DNA of 64,000 nt from Lentibacillus siamensis (GCF_039522605.1 NZ_BAAADS010000018.1:62001-126000), one strand, 5' to 3'; positions 18,714-27,381 are shown, counted from the stretch's first letter. Translations and numbers: made by a program. Notes: a model not told the origin generated them from the letters alone.

Positions 18714-18911
18714 TTATTTTTCATCCCAGAACAGATCATCAAGTGTTTTGCCCAGTGCCTTGCAAATCGACAGACACAAACTCAGGGTCGGATTATATTT
18801 TCCCAATTCAATCAACCCGATAGTCTGTCTGGAAACCCCTGTCCGTTCGGCAAGTTCCTGCTGTGATAGATCATGCTCCGCCCGGGCCATTTTCAGTTTA
18901 ATGTTTTTCAT
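18714..18911 (-). CDS. XRE family transcriptional regulator
   Basis: This 65-aa protein is a single helix-turn-helix: KLKMARAEHDLSQQELAERTGVSRQTIGLIELGKYNP with recognition helix around SRQTIGLIE. It has no sensor domain, as in small XRE repressors such as YgzD or YozG. The start at 18911 lies inside the end of the preceding gene (14-base overlap), which indicates translational coupling. The longer upstream frame is the other gene's sequence. It probably regulates its own operon, which includes the ABC exporter. Confidence 0.85.
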   Translation of the reverse strand: MKNIKLKMARAEHDLSQQELAERTGVSRQTIGLIELGKYNPTLSLCLSICKALGKTLDDLFWDEK

Positions 18912-19437
18912 CGGAATCACCGTCTTCATCCATGTCATCCAGCTGCTTTTCCACTGCTTTGTCACTTTTTTTCTTCATGGCAGTGTGACTGATTACAAGT
19001 ACCAAAACGAAGAACGGCACATAGATGATCAGGGAAACAAACATGACCAGAAAAAAGGTGTAAATCGGGTTACCGGTGTTTTCACCATATAAAATGGCAC
19101 TGCGCGTTCCGAAAAAGAGTGCAATAGCAACCCCAAAAATCAAGCCCTTTATCAGCATTTTCTTTTCCATGGGCATTTTGCTGGTGCGGTCGTGCATTTC
19201 CACTTCATCGGAAAAAATCCCCATGCCCGCGGAACGAAACGCGTAATAAACTCCCTGTGCTAAAAGAATGATCATCTCTGTATAAATGGCATCCGTTCCC
19301 ATTCCATACAAAAAAATCTTAATGATTGCTGATATCATACAGATGACCAGAACAAGAATGTACAGTTCCCTGTAAATTTTATTCTGAAGATTGATGACCC
19401 GCTCATCTTTCATGTTGTTTTTACGAAAAAAACCCAT
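18898..19437 (-). CDS. DUF6773-like membrane protein
   Basis: This 179-aa protein has a cytosolic N terminus (MKDERVINLQNKIYRE), four hydrophobic helices (residues 28-48, 52-70, 95-113, 120-150) and an acidic tail ending DDMDEDGDSDEKH. The pattern, and its pairing with a 65-aa XRE regulator, match DUF6773 proteins in Bacillaceae. Function unknown, possibly the sensor or target partner of the XRE repressor. GGAGGATGCGAT precedes the ATG. First gene of the operon with the ABC transporter. Confidence 0.7.
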   Translation of the reverse strand: MGFFRKNNMKDERVINLQNKIYRELYILVLVICMISAIIKIFLYGMGTDAIYTEMIILLAQGVYYAFRSAGMGIFSDEVEMHDRTSKMPMEKKMLIKGLIFGVAIALFFGTRSAILYGENTGNPIYTFFLVMFVSLIIYVPFFVLVLVISHTAMKKKSDKAVEKQLDDMDEDGDSDEKH

Positions 19438-19585
19438 ATCGCATCCTCCATTCGTGATGTGTGAGTTTATTATATGTCAGGCCGTAGCATTTTGCAATAT
19501 ATATTTTGCATTTTAATAAAAATAATTGTCATGCGGTAAGTTTTCCAGTTTCGATCTGATGCCGGCTGATGGTTTTTTGGTTTAG

Positions 19586-19711
19586 TACGGCGGGTTTGGG
19601 CTTTTATACGGCGGCTGCACACTAAAGTACGGCGGTTCCGGACCAAAGTACGGCGGGTTTTGCTGAAAGTACGGCGGGTTTCACCAAAAGTACGGCGCGT
19701 TGGCTTTTTTT
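19586..19711 (+). repeat. 21-bp intergenic repeat array A
   Basis: Six units start TACGGCG at 19586, 19607, 19628, 19649, 19670 and 19691, exactly 21 bp apart. A degenerate continuation follows to about 19760. The constant part is (A)GTACGGCGG(G)TT; the other ten bases vary. The array lies in the 328-base gap upstream of the DUF6773 gene and downstream of the NERD gene. On the minus strand the units read as Pro-Pro-Tyr-Phe heptads, but a TGA interrupts that frame and there is no start or ribosome binding site. Confidence 0.9.
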
Positions 19712-19765
19712 GGGTGGGTTCTTTTGCTACTACATACGGAGCGTTGACCTGTGGTACAGTTACAC

Positions 19766-20734
19766 TTATAAAATATAAATCCGCTTGTTTTTATCCCCGG
19801 TAAAACGATATTGTCCCCGTATCAGTAATCTTTTCATTTGATACGGGGAATTTACCAGTAAAAATTCTCTAGCTTCACGATTTGTAATACTATTTCCAAT
19901 CAACAGCTTACGATCGGTTAACGAAGAAAGATGCGCATCTTTGGATGAATGGTTGCAGCTGCCACAATGCCAGTTTCCGTTTTCCAGAACCATTGGAACA
20001 GCATGGCAATTTGGACAGAACACCCCATGTATCAGCTCATTTTCCGCTACATGGAATTTGTGTAATACATCGATTTCAGGATCAGTATGCTTTTCCATGA
20101 TAAGTGATGTCAACTTGTTTATGACGCCTTTATCTAGAATAGAAGTTTGATATTGTTTGTTTAATCTTTGGATGTTTTGGTGCAGAAGGTTACTGTGTAT
20201 TACTTCTTCCGGGATGGACTGGTGTGGAAACATCGGTTTGATAATTGTGGTGGGATAACTGATGACAACGAAATGAAGAATTGGAATTTGTGGGAAACCA
20301 TGCTTATTCAGCCATTTCCTCAGGCGGTAAGCTTGCAGTTTAACTTGAGGTATCGGGTTTGGGAGTCCTTCTTCCACCCCTGTATCACCTATGCGGATTA
20401 CCTGTTTGTCTTCATCAAACAACAGTGTGCCATACCAATTTTTGGATTCAAGTAAAAGGATATTGGATTGCGCGAGGAGTAATACATCTATTTCAAAGAA
20501 CTTATCATTGGAATCTCCCAATCTCGGGTTGTGAATGATACCGTAATCTGCTTCGGGAAGTAAACTCAGTGGAAACGTTAACGCCTGCTCCCCCCTGAAA
20601 CCAGTCAGTTCGTTTCTGAGTTTGTTTCCAATCCTTTCTTTTTGTGGATGAAGCTCGCTGACTCGTCTATCCAGCGCTTCAAGCTGAAAAATATATCGAG
20701 ATTTTACCAGTGGTTTCAATATCAAAACTACCAC
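19766..20734 (-). CDS. NERD (nuclease-related) domain protein with zinc ribbon
   Basis: This 322-aa protein has a NERD domain in the first 200 residues: GFRGEQALTFPL, then FFEIDVLLLAQSNILLLESKNWYG. The second segment is the E-I-D and E-S-K core shared with restriction-like endonuclease folds. Around residue 245 comes a zinc ribbon (CPNCHAVPMV ... WHCGSC), then a C-terminal domain. Expected role is DNA or RNA processing, unproven. Arrays A and B flank the gene. The start is uncertain: GTG at 20734 with AAAGG close by, or a TTG a few codons inside. Confidence 0.85.
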   Translation of the reverse strand: MVVLILKPLVKSRYIFQLEALDRRVSELHPQKERIGNKLRNELTGFRGEQALTFPLSLLPEADYGIIHNPRLGDSNDKFFEIDVLLLAQSNILLLESKNWYGTLLFDEDKQVIRIGDTGVEEGLPNPIPQVKLQAYRLRKWLNKHGFPQIPILHFVVISYPTTIIKPMFPHQSIPEEVIHSNLLHQNIQRLNKQYQTSILDKGVINKLTSLIMEKHTDPEIDVLHKFHVAENELIHGVFCPNCHAVPMVLENGNWHCGSCNHSSKDAHLSSLTDRKLLIGNSITNREAREFLLVNSPYQMKRLLIRGQYRFTGDKNKRIYIL

Positions 20735-20894
20735 TACCTTTCTATGTTTTTTACTATAATACTATACTTCTTTGAAAAAGTGGAATTATTGTGGTTTTCA
20801 GCGGGATTGCAAGGTAAAATTTTCAAACAACATAACCCGCACATAAAGCGTGTATGTACGCTCGTGTGAACAGGCCGCCATCCAGCAGCATTCA

Positions 20895-20904
20895 GGGGGG
20901 GGGG
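20895..20904. repeat. G10 homopolymer tract
   Basis: Ten consecutive G on the plus strand directly before array B. Such a tract is prone to slippage and also to assembly error. It lies outside any gene. Confidence 0.8.
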
Positions 20905-20915
20905 TGACTCGTTCT

Positions 20916-21041
20916 TCGGCGGGTTTCGGCTTTTTATCGGCGGATTTGGCGCTTTCATCGGCGAGTTCCGGCTTTTTATCGGCGGGATCCCCTCTTTCAT
21001 CAGCGGGTGCGACTCGTTCTTCGGCAGGTATGTCACAATAG
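20916..21041 (+). repeat. 21-bp intergenic repeat array B
   Basis: Units start TCGGC or TCAGC at 20916, 20937, 20958, 20979, 21000 and 21021, exactly 21 bp apart. A partial unit lies just after the G10 tract. Core (T)TATCGGCGGGTTT or TTCATC(A/G)GCGGG, with the rest variable. The array lies between the divergent NERD and SSS symporter genes. The apparent minus-strand frame with Pro-Pro-Ile-Lys heptads is a by-product of the period being a multiple of three. Confidence 0.9.
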
Positions 21042-21131
21042 GAATACTGTGCAGCAAAGTATTTATGCGGACAAAATTTGCCCGCTGTTGTGAATTTGCC
21101 AGGACTCTTTCCATTCTTTCCACATCAAATC

Positions 21132-21160
21132 TTTACTTACAGCACAGTTTAGCGTACTAT
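21132..21160 (+). promoter_or_regulatory. Likely sigma-A promoter of the first SSS symporter operon
   Basis: TTTACT at 21132 and TACTAT at 21155, separated by exactly 17 bases, about 50 bases upstream of the symporter start. It would drive the symporter-lytS-lytT genes, which overlap or nearly abut. Confidence 0.6.
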
Positions 21161-21214
21161 TTATGTAATAAAATTTTCACTATTGCGACTAGTGGAGCGG
21201 AAGAAGGTGAGATG

Positions 21215-22759
21215 ATGAATCTTACATATTTTCTGTTTTTCCTTTGTATTATCGTATGTACGCTGATTATTACCTATTGGGCGGCAAAACAGAGCAATAC
21301 GGCCAATCAGTTTTATATTGCGGCGGGGAGTCTGAGCGGGATTCAGAACGGGATGGCGATTGCCGGTGACTATATCAGCGCCGCATCGTTTTTGGGAATA
21401 GTCGGGACAATTGCGATCACTGGGTTTGATGGCTTGCTGTATGCGGCCGGATTTCTCGTTTCTTATCTGATTGTTTTGTTTTTCATTGCAGAGCCGATCC
21501 ATCACCTTGGCAACTATTCACTTGGGGATGTCATCTGCTCGCGTTTTCCGAGTTATCGGATGCGGTGGATGATGGCGGTTGGAGCATTTATTATATCTAT
21601 TCTGTATATCATTCCGCAGCTGGTGGCAGCCGGGTTGCTGATTCGGTTGCTGCTGGATATTGAATATTCCACGTCAGTGCTTGTTATTGGGAGTCTGATG
21701 ACGGTTTACGTTGTATTTGGCGGAATGTTCGCGACGTCATGGGTGCAAATTGTCAAAACAGTAGTGCTATTATCTGGAACGTTTCTCCTCTCACTGATGG
21801 TATTCGCCCAATTTGACTGGGATATCACACAACTGACAGAACAGGTCAAACAAGGAACACCGCTCAAAGAAAGCTTTTTTCTCCCGGGCAATTTACTGGA
21901 GAAGCCGCTGGAGGTAATTTCCCTGCAGCTCGCGCTTATTCTTGGGACCGCGGGCTTGCCGCATATTTTGATTCGTTTCTTCACTGTCCGGAATACAAAA
22001 GAAGTGCGCAAGTCGTTATTGACCGCGAGTTGGATTATCGGCGTTTTCTACCTGATTACACTTATTCTCGGGCTTGGGACGGTTGCACTAATAGGATATC
22101 ACGAACTTATTGCAGTTGATCCGACCGGGAACCTGGCTGCTCCTCTGCTGGCGGAAACACTCGGTGGTGACTTCTTAATGGCGTTTATTGCCGCTATATC
22201 GTTCACGACAATTGTTGCTGTCGTTGCTGGTTTGGTCATTTCAGCCACAACTGCCTTCTCACATGATCTCTACTACCATATTATTAAAAAAAAGCAGACG
22301 AGCGAAAAAAATCAGGTGCGCGCAGCAAAATGGACAGCTTTTTTCGTTGGACTGGTCTCCACCTTGTTTGCACTGGGGCTGAAAAATATCAATGTTACAT
22401 TTCTTGTTTCGTTAACGTTTACGGTGGCAGCATCAAGTAATCTGCCGGTACTGCTGTTTACGATTTATTGGAAGCGGTTTAACGAAACAGGAGCGATCAT
22501 CGGGATGGCTGCCGGAATGACTGCATCCCTTATATTACTTATGTTTGGCCCGCATATTATGAACCCGGATAGCGGCTGGATTGCTCGTGAACCGCTTTTC
22601 CCACTGCAAAACCCGGGCATCATTGCGATTCCAATCGGCTTTCTTGGTGCAGTACTCGGATCTTTTTTCAGCAAAAATACGGAGCAAAGCAACCGGGAAT
22701 TCCGGCGCTTTTATATCAAAGCGCAAACCGGAATCAACACAAAGGATGAGGCATCATGA
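21215..22759 (+). CDS. Sodium:solute symporter (SSS), acetate/carboxylate type
   Basis: This protein of about 514 aa has 13 predicted helices and the SSS core: AAGSLSGIQNGMAIAGDYISAASFLGIVG in helix 1-2 (sodium-site region), then GTAGLPHILIRFFTV, as in ActP/YwcA acetate symporters and related monocarboxylate carriers. It is clearly paralogous to the symporter at 25829. ATG at 21212 and 21215 are both possible behind AAGGTGA; I took the second. The long upstream frame is unsupported because it runs through array B. The stop overlaps the sensor kinase start (ATGA). Confidence 0.9.
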   Translation: MNLTYFLFFLCIIVCTLIITYWAAKQSNTANQFYIAAGSLSGIQNGMAIAGDYISAASFLGIVGTIAITGFDGLLYAAGFLVSYLIVLFFIAEPIHHLGNYSLGDVICSRFPSYRMRWMMAVGAFIISILYIIPQLVAAGLLIRLLLDIEYSTSVLVIGSLMTVYVVFGGMFATSWVQIVKTVVLLSGTFLLSLMVFAQFDWDITQLTEQVKQGTPLKESFFLPGNLLEKPLEVISLQLALILGTAGLPHILIRFFTVRNTKEVRKSLLTASWIIGVFYLITLILGLGTVALIGYHELIAVDPTGNLAAPLLAETLGGDFLMAFIAAISFTTIVAVVAGLVISATTAFSHDLYYHIIKKKQTSEKNQVRAAKWTAFFVGLVSTLFALGLKNINVTFLVSLTFTVAASSNLPVLLFTIYWKRFNETGAIIGMAAGMTASLILLMFGPHIMNPDSGWIAREPLFPLQNPGIIAIPIGFLGAVLGSFFSKNTEQSNREFRRFYIKAQTGINTKDEAS

Positions 22760-24507
22760 AATATTTGACGATTGTATTATTTGAGCGGCTTGGACTGTTG
22801 CTTGTCATCGCATTTGTATTGACGCGCATTCCCGGTTTTCGTTCACTATTATACAGAGAATACGGCAAAATGATGTCACTTGTGCATATGTGTGTGTTCG
22901 GCCTATTCGGCATTACCGGCACAATTACCGGTGTGGTAATCATCGGTGATTCTACTGTCATTCGTGATTTCGTCTGGTCGGTTGAGGAAGGGCAGATGGT
23001 TGTCAGTTTGAGCCTGGTTGCCATTGTCATTGCCGGGCTGCTCGGAGGTCCTGTTGTCGGGCTTGGTGCAGGAATCATTGCAGGTGCCCATCTTTTTTAT
23101 CTTGGAGGTATTGGTGTGATTGCAAATGCACTCGTCAATCCACTGACAGGCCTTTTGGCAGGATGGACAGCACGATTTTTTTCACAGGAGCGGGTTATCT
23201 CACCACTGAAGGCCTTGTTTATTGGTGTCTTCCCTCCCGTATTACACATGCAGCTACTGTTAATCGTTGAACCGGACCAGGAAAATATGATTGCGATTGT
23301 GAACGCGGTCGGCCTTCCGCTTGTGCTGTCAAATGCGATTGCGATCGCTATTTTCACAGCAATGATTGGCATCGCATTGCGTGAACAGGAAAATGAAGCT
23401 GCCCTGGCGACCAAACAAGCGCTGACAATTGCCGAAGAGGCACTCCCCTTTCTAAAAAAAGATTCACAGCAGGAAATGGCAGCCGGGATTACTGAACTGC
23501 TCTATAACCGGTTGAAACTGGCTGCTGTTTCCGTAACGAATGAAAAAGAGGTGCTGGCACACAATGGACTTGGAGCGGATCACCATCGTGCAGGCGACCG
23601 GCTGATTACCTCCCTGTCCCATCAGGCGCTTACTTCCAAGCAGATGCAGATTGCCTATTCCCAAGCAGACGTAGGGTGTAAAAATGACAATTGTCCATTG
23701 CAGGCTGCAATTATCATTCCAATCATGGACGCAAATACTGCAACCGGATTGATCAAATTTTACTTTAAAAAATCTCAACATATACGCCCGGTGGAAATTA
23801 TGCTGGCACAGGGGCTTGGACAACTTATCTCTAACCAGCTGAATACACTTGCCACCGAAAAACTGAGAACGAGTATGCGGGATACCGAACTCCGGAACCT
23901 GCAGGCGCAAATTAACCCGCACTTCCTGTTTAATACCTTGCACCTGATTGCAGCACTATTTAGGAAAGATCCGGTCAAAGCCCGGCACATAACGATTCAA
24001 TTGGCGCAATTTATGCGTTTCAACATCGGTCTCGTATCCGAATCGCTCGTCACGATGGAAAAAGAATGTGAGCATGTCAACGCATATATTGCCATCATCC
24101 AGACACGATTTTCCAAACAAATGGAAATTTCCTTTTCGGCGGCAGAAGGCATTTCCCACGTTCACATACCGCCATCGACCATTCAGCCGCTGGTTGAGAA
24201 TAGTGTTCAGCACGGACTCCGGAACATTACTGCGGGCGGAAAGGTGACGGTATCCATCGAAAAAGCCGAAAATTCGCTTCACATAAACGTCATGGACAAT
24301 GGAAGCGGTTTTCCAGAAGAAATTTTGCAGTTGGCCGGACAGACCGCATTGAAGAGCCGAAAAAATAAAGGTGCGGGCTTGTATAATGTCAACCAGCGGC
24401 TCATCAGTCTGCTCGGCGAACAGGCAAAACTCCGTATCCGAAATCTGAAAAGCGGCGGCAGTGAAGTTGCATTTACCATTCCAAATGAGGATCTAAGGAA
24501 AGGTTGA
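22756..24507 (+). CDS. LytS-type sensor histidine kinase
   Basis: This 583-aa membrane sensor kinase starts with a 5TM-LYT sensor (about residues 1-190, including GLLGGPVVGLGAGIIAGAHLF). A GAF-like middle domain (about 215-360) with a Cys pair (VGCKNDNCPLQ) follows. The kinase domain has LRNLQAQINPHFLFNTLHLI with the phospho-accepting His at about residue 389, and the ATPase domain has the N box QPLVENSVQHGL and DNGSGF. Relatives LytS, BtsS and YehU sense membrane state or extracellular pyruvate. Here, between two carboxylate symporters, sensing of an organic acid is likely but inferred. Starts within the symporter stop codon. Confidence 0.92.
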   Translation: MKYLTIVLFERLGLLLVIAFVLTRIPGFRSLLYREYGKMMSLVHMCVFGLFGITGTITGVVIIGDSTVIRDFVWSVEEGQMVVSLSLVAIVIAGLLGGPVVGLGAGIIAGAHLFYLGGIGVIANALVNPLTGLLAGWTARFFSQERVISPLKALFIGVFPPVLHMQLLLIVEPDQENMIAIVNAVGLPLVLSNAIAIAIFTAMIGIALREQENEAALATKQALTIAEEALPFLKKDSQQEMAAGITELLYNRLKLAAVSVTNEKEVLAHNGLGADHHRAGDRLITSLSHQALTSKQMQIAYSQADVGCKNDNCPLQAAIIIPIMDANTATGLIKFYFKKSQHIRPVEIMLAQGLGQLISNQLNTLATEKLRTSMRDTELRNLQAQINPHFLFNTLHLIAALFRKDPVKARHITIQLAQFMRFNIGLVSESLVTMEKECEHVNAYIAIIQTRFSKQMEISFSAAEGISHVHIPPSTIQPLVENSVQHGLRNITAGGKVTVSIEKAENSLHINVMDNGSGFPEEILQLAGQTALKSRKNKGAGLYNVNQRLISLLGEQAKLRIRNLKSGGSEVAFTIPNEDLRKG

Positions 24508-24514
24508 TTATATA

Positions 24515-25273
24515 ATGAAAAATTTGCATGTCATGATTGCTGAGGATGAACAACTGGCACGGGAAGAACTTGTCTATTTACTGGACAAAGAACCGGACGT
24601 GATTACCTGTCCAAGTGCAGAGACGGGTGAACAATTAATTGACCTGTACGTGAAGCATGAACCGGATATTATTTTCCTCGACGTACAAATGCCCGGGATA
24701 TCCGGGGTTGAAGCTGCCAAAAGGATAGCTGACCTTGCTTATATCCAGAAGCCGTTATTTATTTTCACAACTGCTTTTGATACGTATGCCATGGATGCCT
24801 TCGAGGTCGAGGCGGTGGATTACTTGTTGAAGCCATATGATGAATCCCGTTTCCGGAAAACAATGAGGCGCATTCGAAAACTGATGACACAAATGGACGG
24901 AACCGTTCAGCAAGACATGGAGGAAAAAGAACCGTCACCAGGTGAGAAACTGCTCATTGATGATGGTGAGCGCATGGTTGTGCTTTCCCCGGATTCCATT
25001 TATTATGCCGTCCCGTCAAAACGTGTCCTTGAAATTCATACCAAGGGTGAGGTTATCGAAAGCAAAATGACGTTAAATGAACTGGAGAACAAGCTTAAAG
25101 GCGGATCTTTTTTCCGAACACACCGCAGCTATCTGGTTAACCTGGATTATATCCGGGAGATCACCCCTTGGTTTAACGGTACAAGCAACGTAACACTTAC
25201 AGATCAGGACCACACAAGCCTGCCAGTCAGTCGCGCTGCCAGAAAAGTTTTGCTTGAAATATTTAAAAGGTAA
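24515..25273 (+). CDS. LytTR response regulator
   Basis: This 252-aa cytosolic regulator has a receiver domain (residues 1-120) with phospho-acceptor Asp56 in DIIFLDVQMPG and Lys in YLLKPYDES. The C-terminal LytTR DNA-binding domain (about 145-250) contains FFRTHRSYLVNLDYI. It lies seven bases after the kinase gene, so the two are cognate. Likely target is the DUF485-symporter pair that follows, and perhaps its own operon. LytTR sites are usually imperfect direct repeats of about 9 bp; I could not define them with confidence. Confidence 0.93.
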   Translation: MKNLHVMIAEDEQLAREELVYLLDKEPDVITCPSAETGEQLIDLYVKHEPDIIFLDVQMPGISGVEAAKRIADLAYIQKPLFIFTTAFDTYAMDAFEVEAVDYLLKPYDESRFRKTMRRIRKLMTQMDGTVQQDMEEKEPSPGEKLLIDDGERMVVLSPDSIYYAVPSKRVLEIHTKGEVIESKMTLNELENKLKGGSFFRTHRSYLVNLDYIREITPWFNGTSNVTLTDQDHTSLPVSRAARKVLLEIFKR

Positions 25274-25364
25274 CCATTAATCCATCAATTTGTACAATTC
25301 AAACACATTTTACTGCCATTTACCCGAAAACACACTGCCTGTTCAATTCATCCCGTATACTAAT

Positions 25365-25378
25365 AGAAAGCGTTTTCA
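25365..25378 (+). promoter_or_regulatory. cre-like site (CcpA) before the DUF485-symporter operon
   Basis: AGAAAGCGTTTTCA, whose complement TGAAAACGCTTTCT matches the CcpA cre consensus TGAAARCGYTTTCW at every position. It begins four bases after a TATACT -10-like hexamer (25356-25361), so bound CcpA would cover the start of transcription. It predicts glucose repression of the DUF485/symporter pair. Confidence 0.7.
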
Positions 25379-25475
25379 TTAGGTGGTGATCTATGCGGGA
25401 AATGAATGTAAATTTGGGGTTTTTGTTGGGCAGATGAAAAAGCGCAATCATATTCATATAAGGGAGAGGGTTATC

Positions 25476-25832
25476 TTGAGTAATGAAACACATGAAAAAC
25501 AGCATGTCATCCCGAGTGAACAGATAGATTTTGAAAAGGTGGAGCAAAGCAGCAAATTCAAAAAGCTCATGCAGGACAGAAAGAAATTTATCTTGCCCAT
25601 GACCGTCTTTTTTCTTGTCTTTTACTTTTTACTGCCGATTTTAACGTCCTACACAACATTCCTGAACACACCGGTGATTGGTGATATTTCATGGGTATGG
25701 CTGTTTGCCATTGCACAATTTGTGATGACATGGGTACTGTGCACACTTTATGTTAAAAAAGCGGCAATGTTTGATAAACAGGCGGATGATATTATTGAGG
25801 AACAGCTTAAGCGGAAGGGGCGTGCTTCATGA
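25476..25832 (+). CDS. DUF485 membrane protein (YjcH/YwcB type)
   Basis: This protein of about 118 aa has a charged N-terminal part with EQSSKFKKLMQDRKKF, two hydrophobic helices (about residues 38-60 and 72-95) and a charged C terminus. This is the standard DUF485 partner encoded directly before acetate symporters (yjcH-actP in Escherichia coli, ywcB-ywcA in Bacillus subtilis). The start is a TTG at 25476 with GGGAGAGGG upstream; a longer ATG frame from 25383 is unlikely. The stop overlaps the symporter start (ATGA). Confidence 0.88.
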   Translation: MSNETHEKQHVIPSEQIDFEKVEQSSKFKKLMQDRKKFILPMTVFFLVFYFLLPILTSYTTFLNTPVIGDISWVWLFAIAQFVMTWVLCTLYVKKAAMFDKQADDIIEEQLKRKGRAS

Positions 25833-27364
25833 ATACAACAGTAGTCGTCCTGTTTCTCGCAATTGTTGTACTGACGCTTATTATTACGTATTGGGCTGCA
25901 AAACAAACACAGACAACAACTGACTTCTATACGGCCGGCGGTGGACTGAAAGGATGGCAAAACGGAATAGCAATCGCCGGAGACTATTTATCGGCCGCCT
26001 CATTTCTAGGTATTGCAGGTGCAATTGCACTTTACGGCTTTGATGGATTCTTTTACAGCATTGGGTTCCTGATAGCCTATCTGGTCGTGTTGTTCCTGGT
26101 TGCAGAACCACTGCGAAACCTTGGAAAATATACGCTTGCTGATATGCTGAAGGCTCGGTTTGATGCTAAAAAAGTCCGCGGAACTGCCGCATTAAGCACC
26201 ATCACGATATCCATCTTCTACATGATTGCCCAGCTTGTCGGGGCAGGCGCACTGATTCAGCTGCTATTCGACATACCATATTGGATTGCTGTTCTGATCG
26301 TTGGTGTCATGATGACCATTTACGTTCTGTTCGGCGGGATGATTGCGACAAGCTGGGTACAGATTGTCAAAGCAGTTCTGCTCATGGCAGGAATGGTTAT
26401 TATTTCGTTCCTCGTATTAATGAAATTCAACTTCAATATCGGATCTATGTTCAGTGAAGTGAAAACAGTTACAAGTCATGGCGCTGATTACTTGAAACCC
26501 GGATTAAAATATACCGATCCAATGGGAACCATTTCCCTGATGATTGCCCTTGTACTCGGAACTGCCGGTTTGCCGCATATTCTGATGCGCTTTTTCACCG
26601 TTAAAGATGCGAAAACGGCAAGAAGTTCTGTTATTACCGCAACATGGGTCATTGGTATTTTCTATATTCTTACATTATTTCTCGGCTTTGGAGCGGCAGC
26701 ATTTGTCGGGGAGTCAAACATTCTTGCAGCAAACCCGGGCGGCAACATGGCAGCACCACTGCTTGCGGAAGCACTTGGCGGCGACATTTTGTTCGCGTTC
26801 ATATCAGCGGTAGCCTTTGCGACCATATTGGCGGTTGTAGCAGGACTCGTATTGTCCGGAGCGTCAGCATTCGCCCATGATCTGTACGGCCAGATTATCA
26901 AAAAAGGCCAGGCAACCGATAAAGAACAAATGATGGCTGCAAAATATGCCGCACTTGCTGTATCTGTGTTGGCCATCATCCTGGCACTGTTCGCACAATA
27001 TTTGAACGTCGCCTTCCTGGTATCACTGGCTTTCTGTATCGCAGCAAGTGCTAACCTGCCCGTTATCCTGTATACCGTGTACTGGAAAAAGTTCAATACA
27101 TCCGGAGCTGTCACCGCGATGCTGACCGGTTTATTCTCGGCATTGATTCTTGTTTCGCTAAGCCCGAGTGTTTTTTCCCCGGTTGAAGGGGCAGCACTGT
27201 TTACCGGTGATCCAATCTTCCCGCTGTCAAATCCGGCATTGGTATCAGTACCATTAGGATTCCTGGGCGGATATCTTGGTACCGTTCTATCCAAAGAAGC
27301 AAACGCAAAACGTTACGCAAAGGTAAAAGTGAAGGCGAATACAGGTTTCCGGGAGGCGGAATAA
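25829..27364 (+). CDS. Cation/acetate symporter (ActP/YwcA-like)
   Basis: This 511-aa SSS symporter has the AAGGGLKGWQNGIAIAGDYL-type helix 1-2 region (seen here as TAGGGLKGWQNG ... GDYLSAASFLG), MIATSWVQIVKAVLL, and GTAGLPHILMRFFTVKDAK. It is probably a sodium-driven acetate or short monocarboxylate carrier in the cytoplasmic membrane. Together with DUF485 it forms the canonical pair. Expression should be subject to the adjacent LytS/LytTR system and the cre site. It is paralogous to the symporter at 21215 along its whole length. Confidence 0.9.
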   Translation: MNTTVVVLFLAIVVLTLIITYWAAKQTQTTTDFYTAGGGLKGWQNGIAIAGDYLSAASFLGIAGAIALYGFDGFFYSIGFLIAYLVVLFLVAEPLRNLGKYTLADMLKARFDAKKVRGTAALSTITISIFYMIAQLVGAGALIQLLFDIPYWIAVLIVGVMMTIYVLFGGMIATSWVQIVKAVLLMAGMVIISFLVLMKFNFNIGSMFSEVKTVTSHGADYLKPGLKYTDPMGTISLMIALVLGTAGLPHILMRFFTVKDAKTARSSVITATWVIGIFYILTLFLGFGAAAFVGESNILAANPGGNMAAPLLAEALGGDILFAFISAVAFATILAVVAGLVLSGASAFAHDLYGQIIKKGQATDKEQMMAAKYAALAVSVLAIILALFAQYLNVAFLVSLAFCIAASANLPVILYTVYWKKFNTSGAVTAMLTGLFSALILVSLSPSVFSPVEGAALFTGDPIFPLSNPALVSVPLGFLGGYLGTVLSKEANAKRYAKVKVKANTGFREAE

Positions 27365-27381
27365 TATTCAACCCCGAAATT

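Noticed and set aside
19586..19711. Pro-Pro-Tyr-Phe heptads on the minus strand in array A
   Set aside because: A TGA interrupts the frame and no start or ribosome binding site is present.
20734..21123. Minus-strand frame with Pro-Pro-Ile-Lys heptads over array B
   Set aside because: By-product of the 21-bp period; it runs through the G10 tract and overlaps the promoter of the symporter operon.
21065..21214. N-terminal extension of the first SSS symporter
   Set aside because: It would run through the promoter at 21132-21160 and lacks a ribosome binding site; the family begins near the ATG at 21215.
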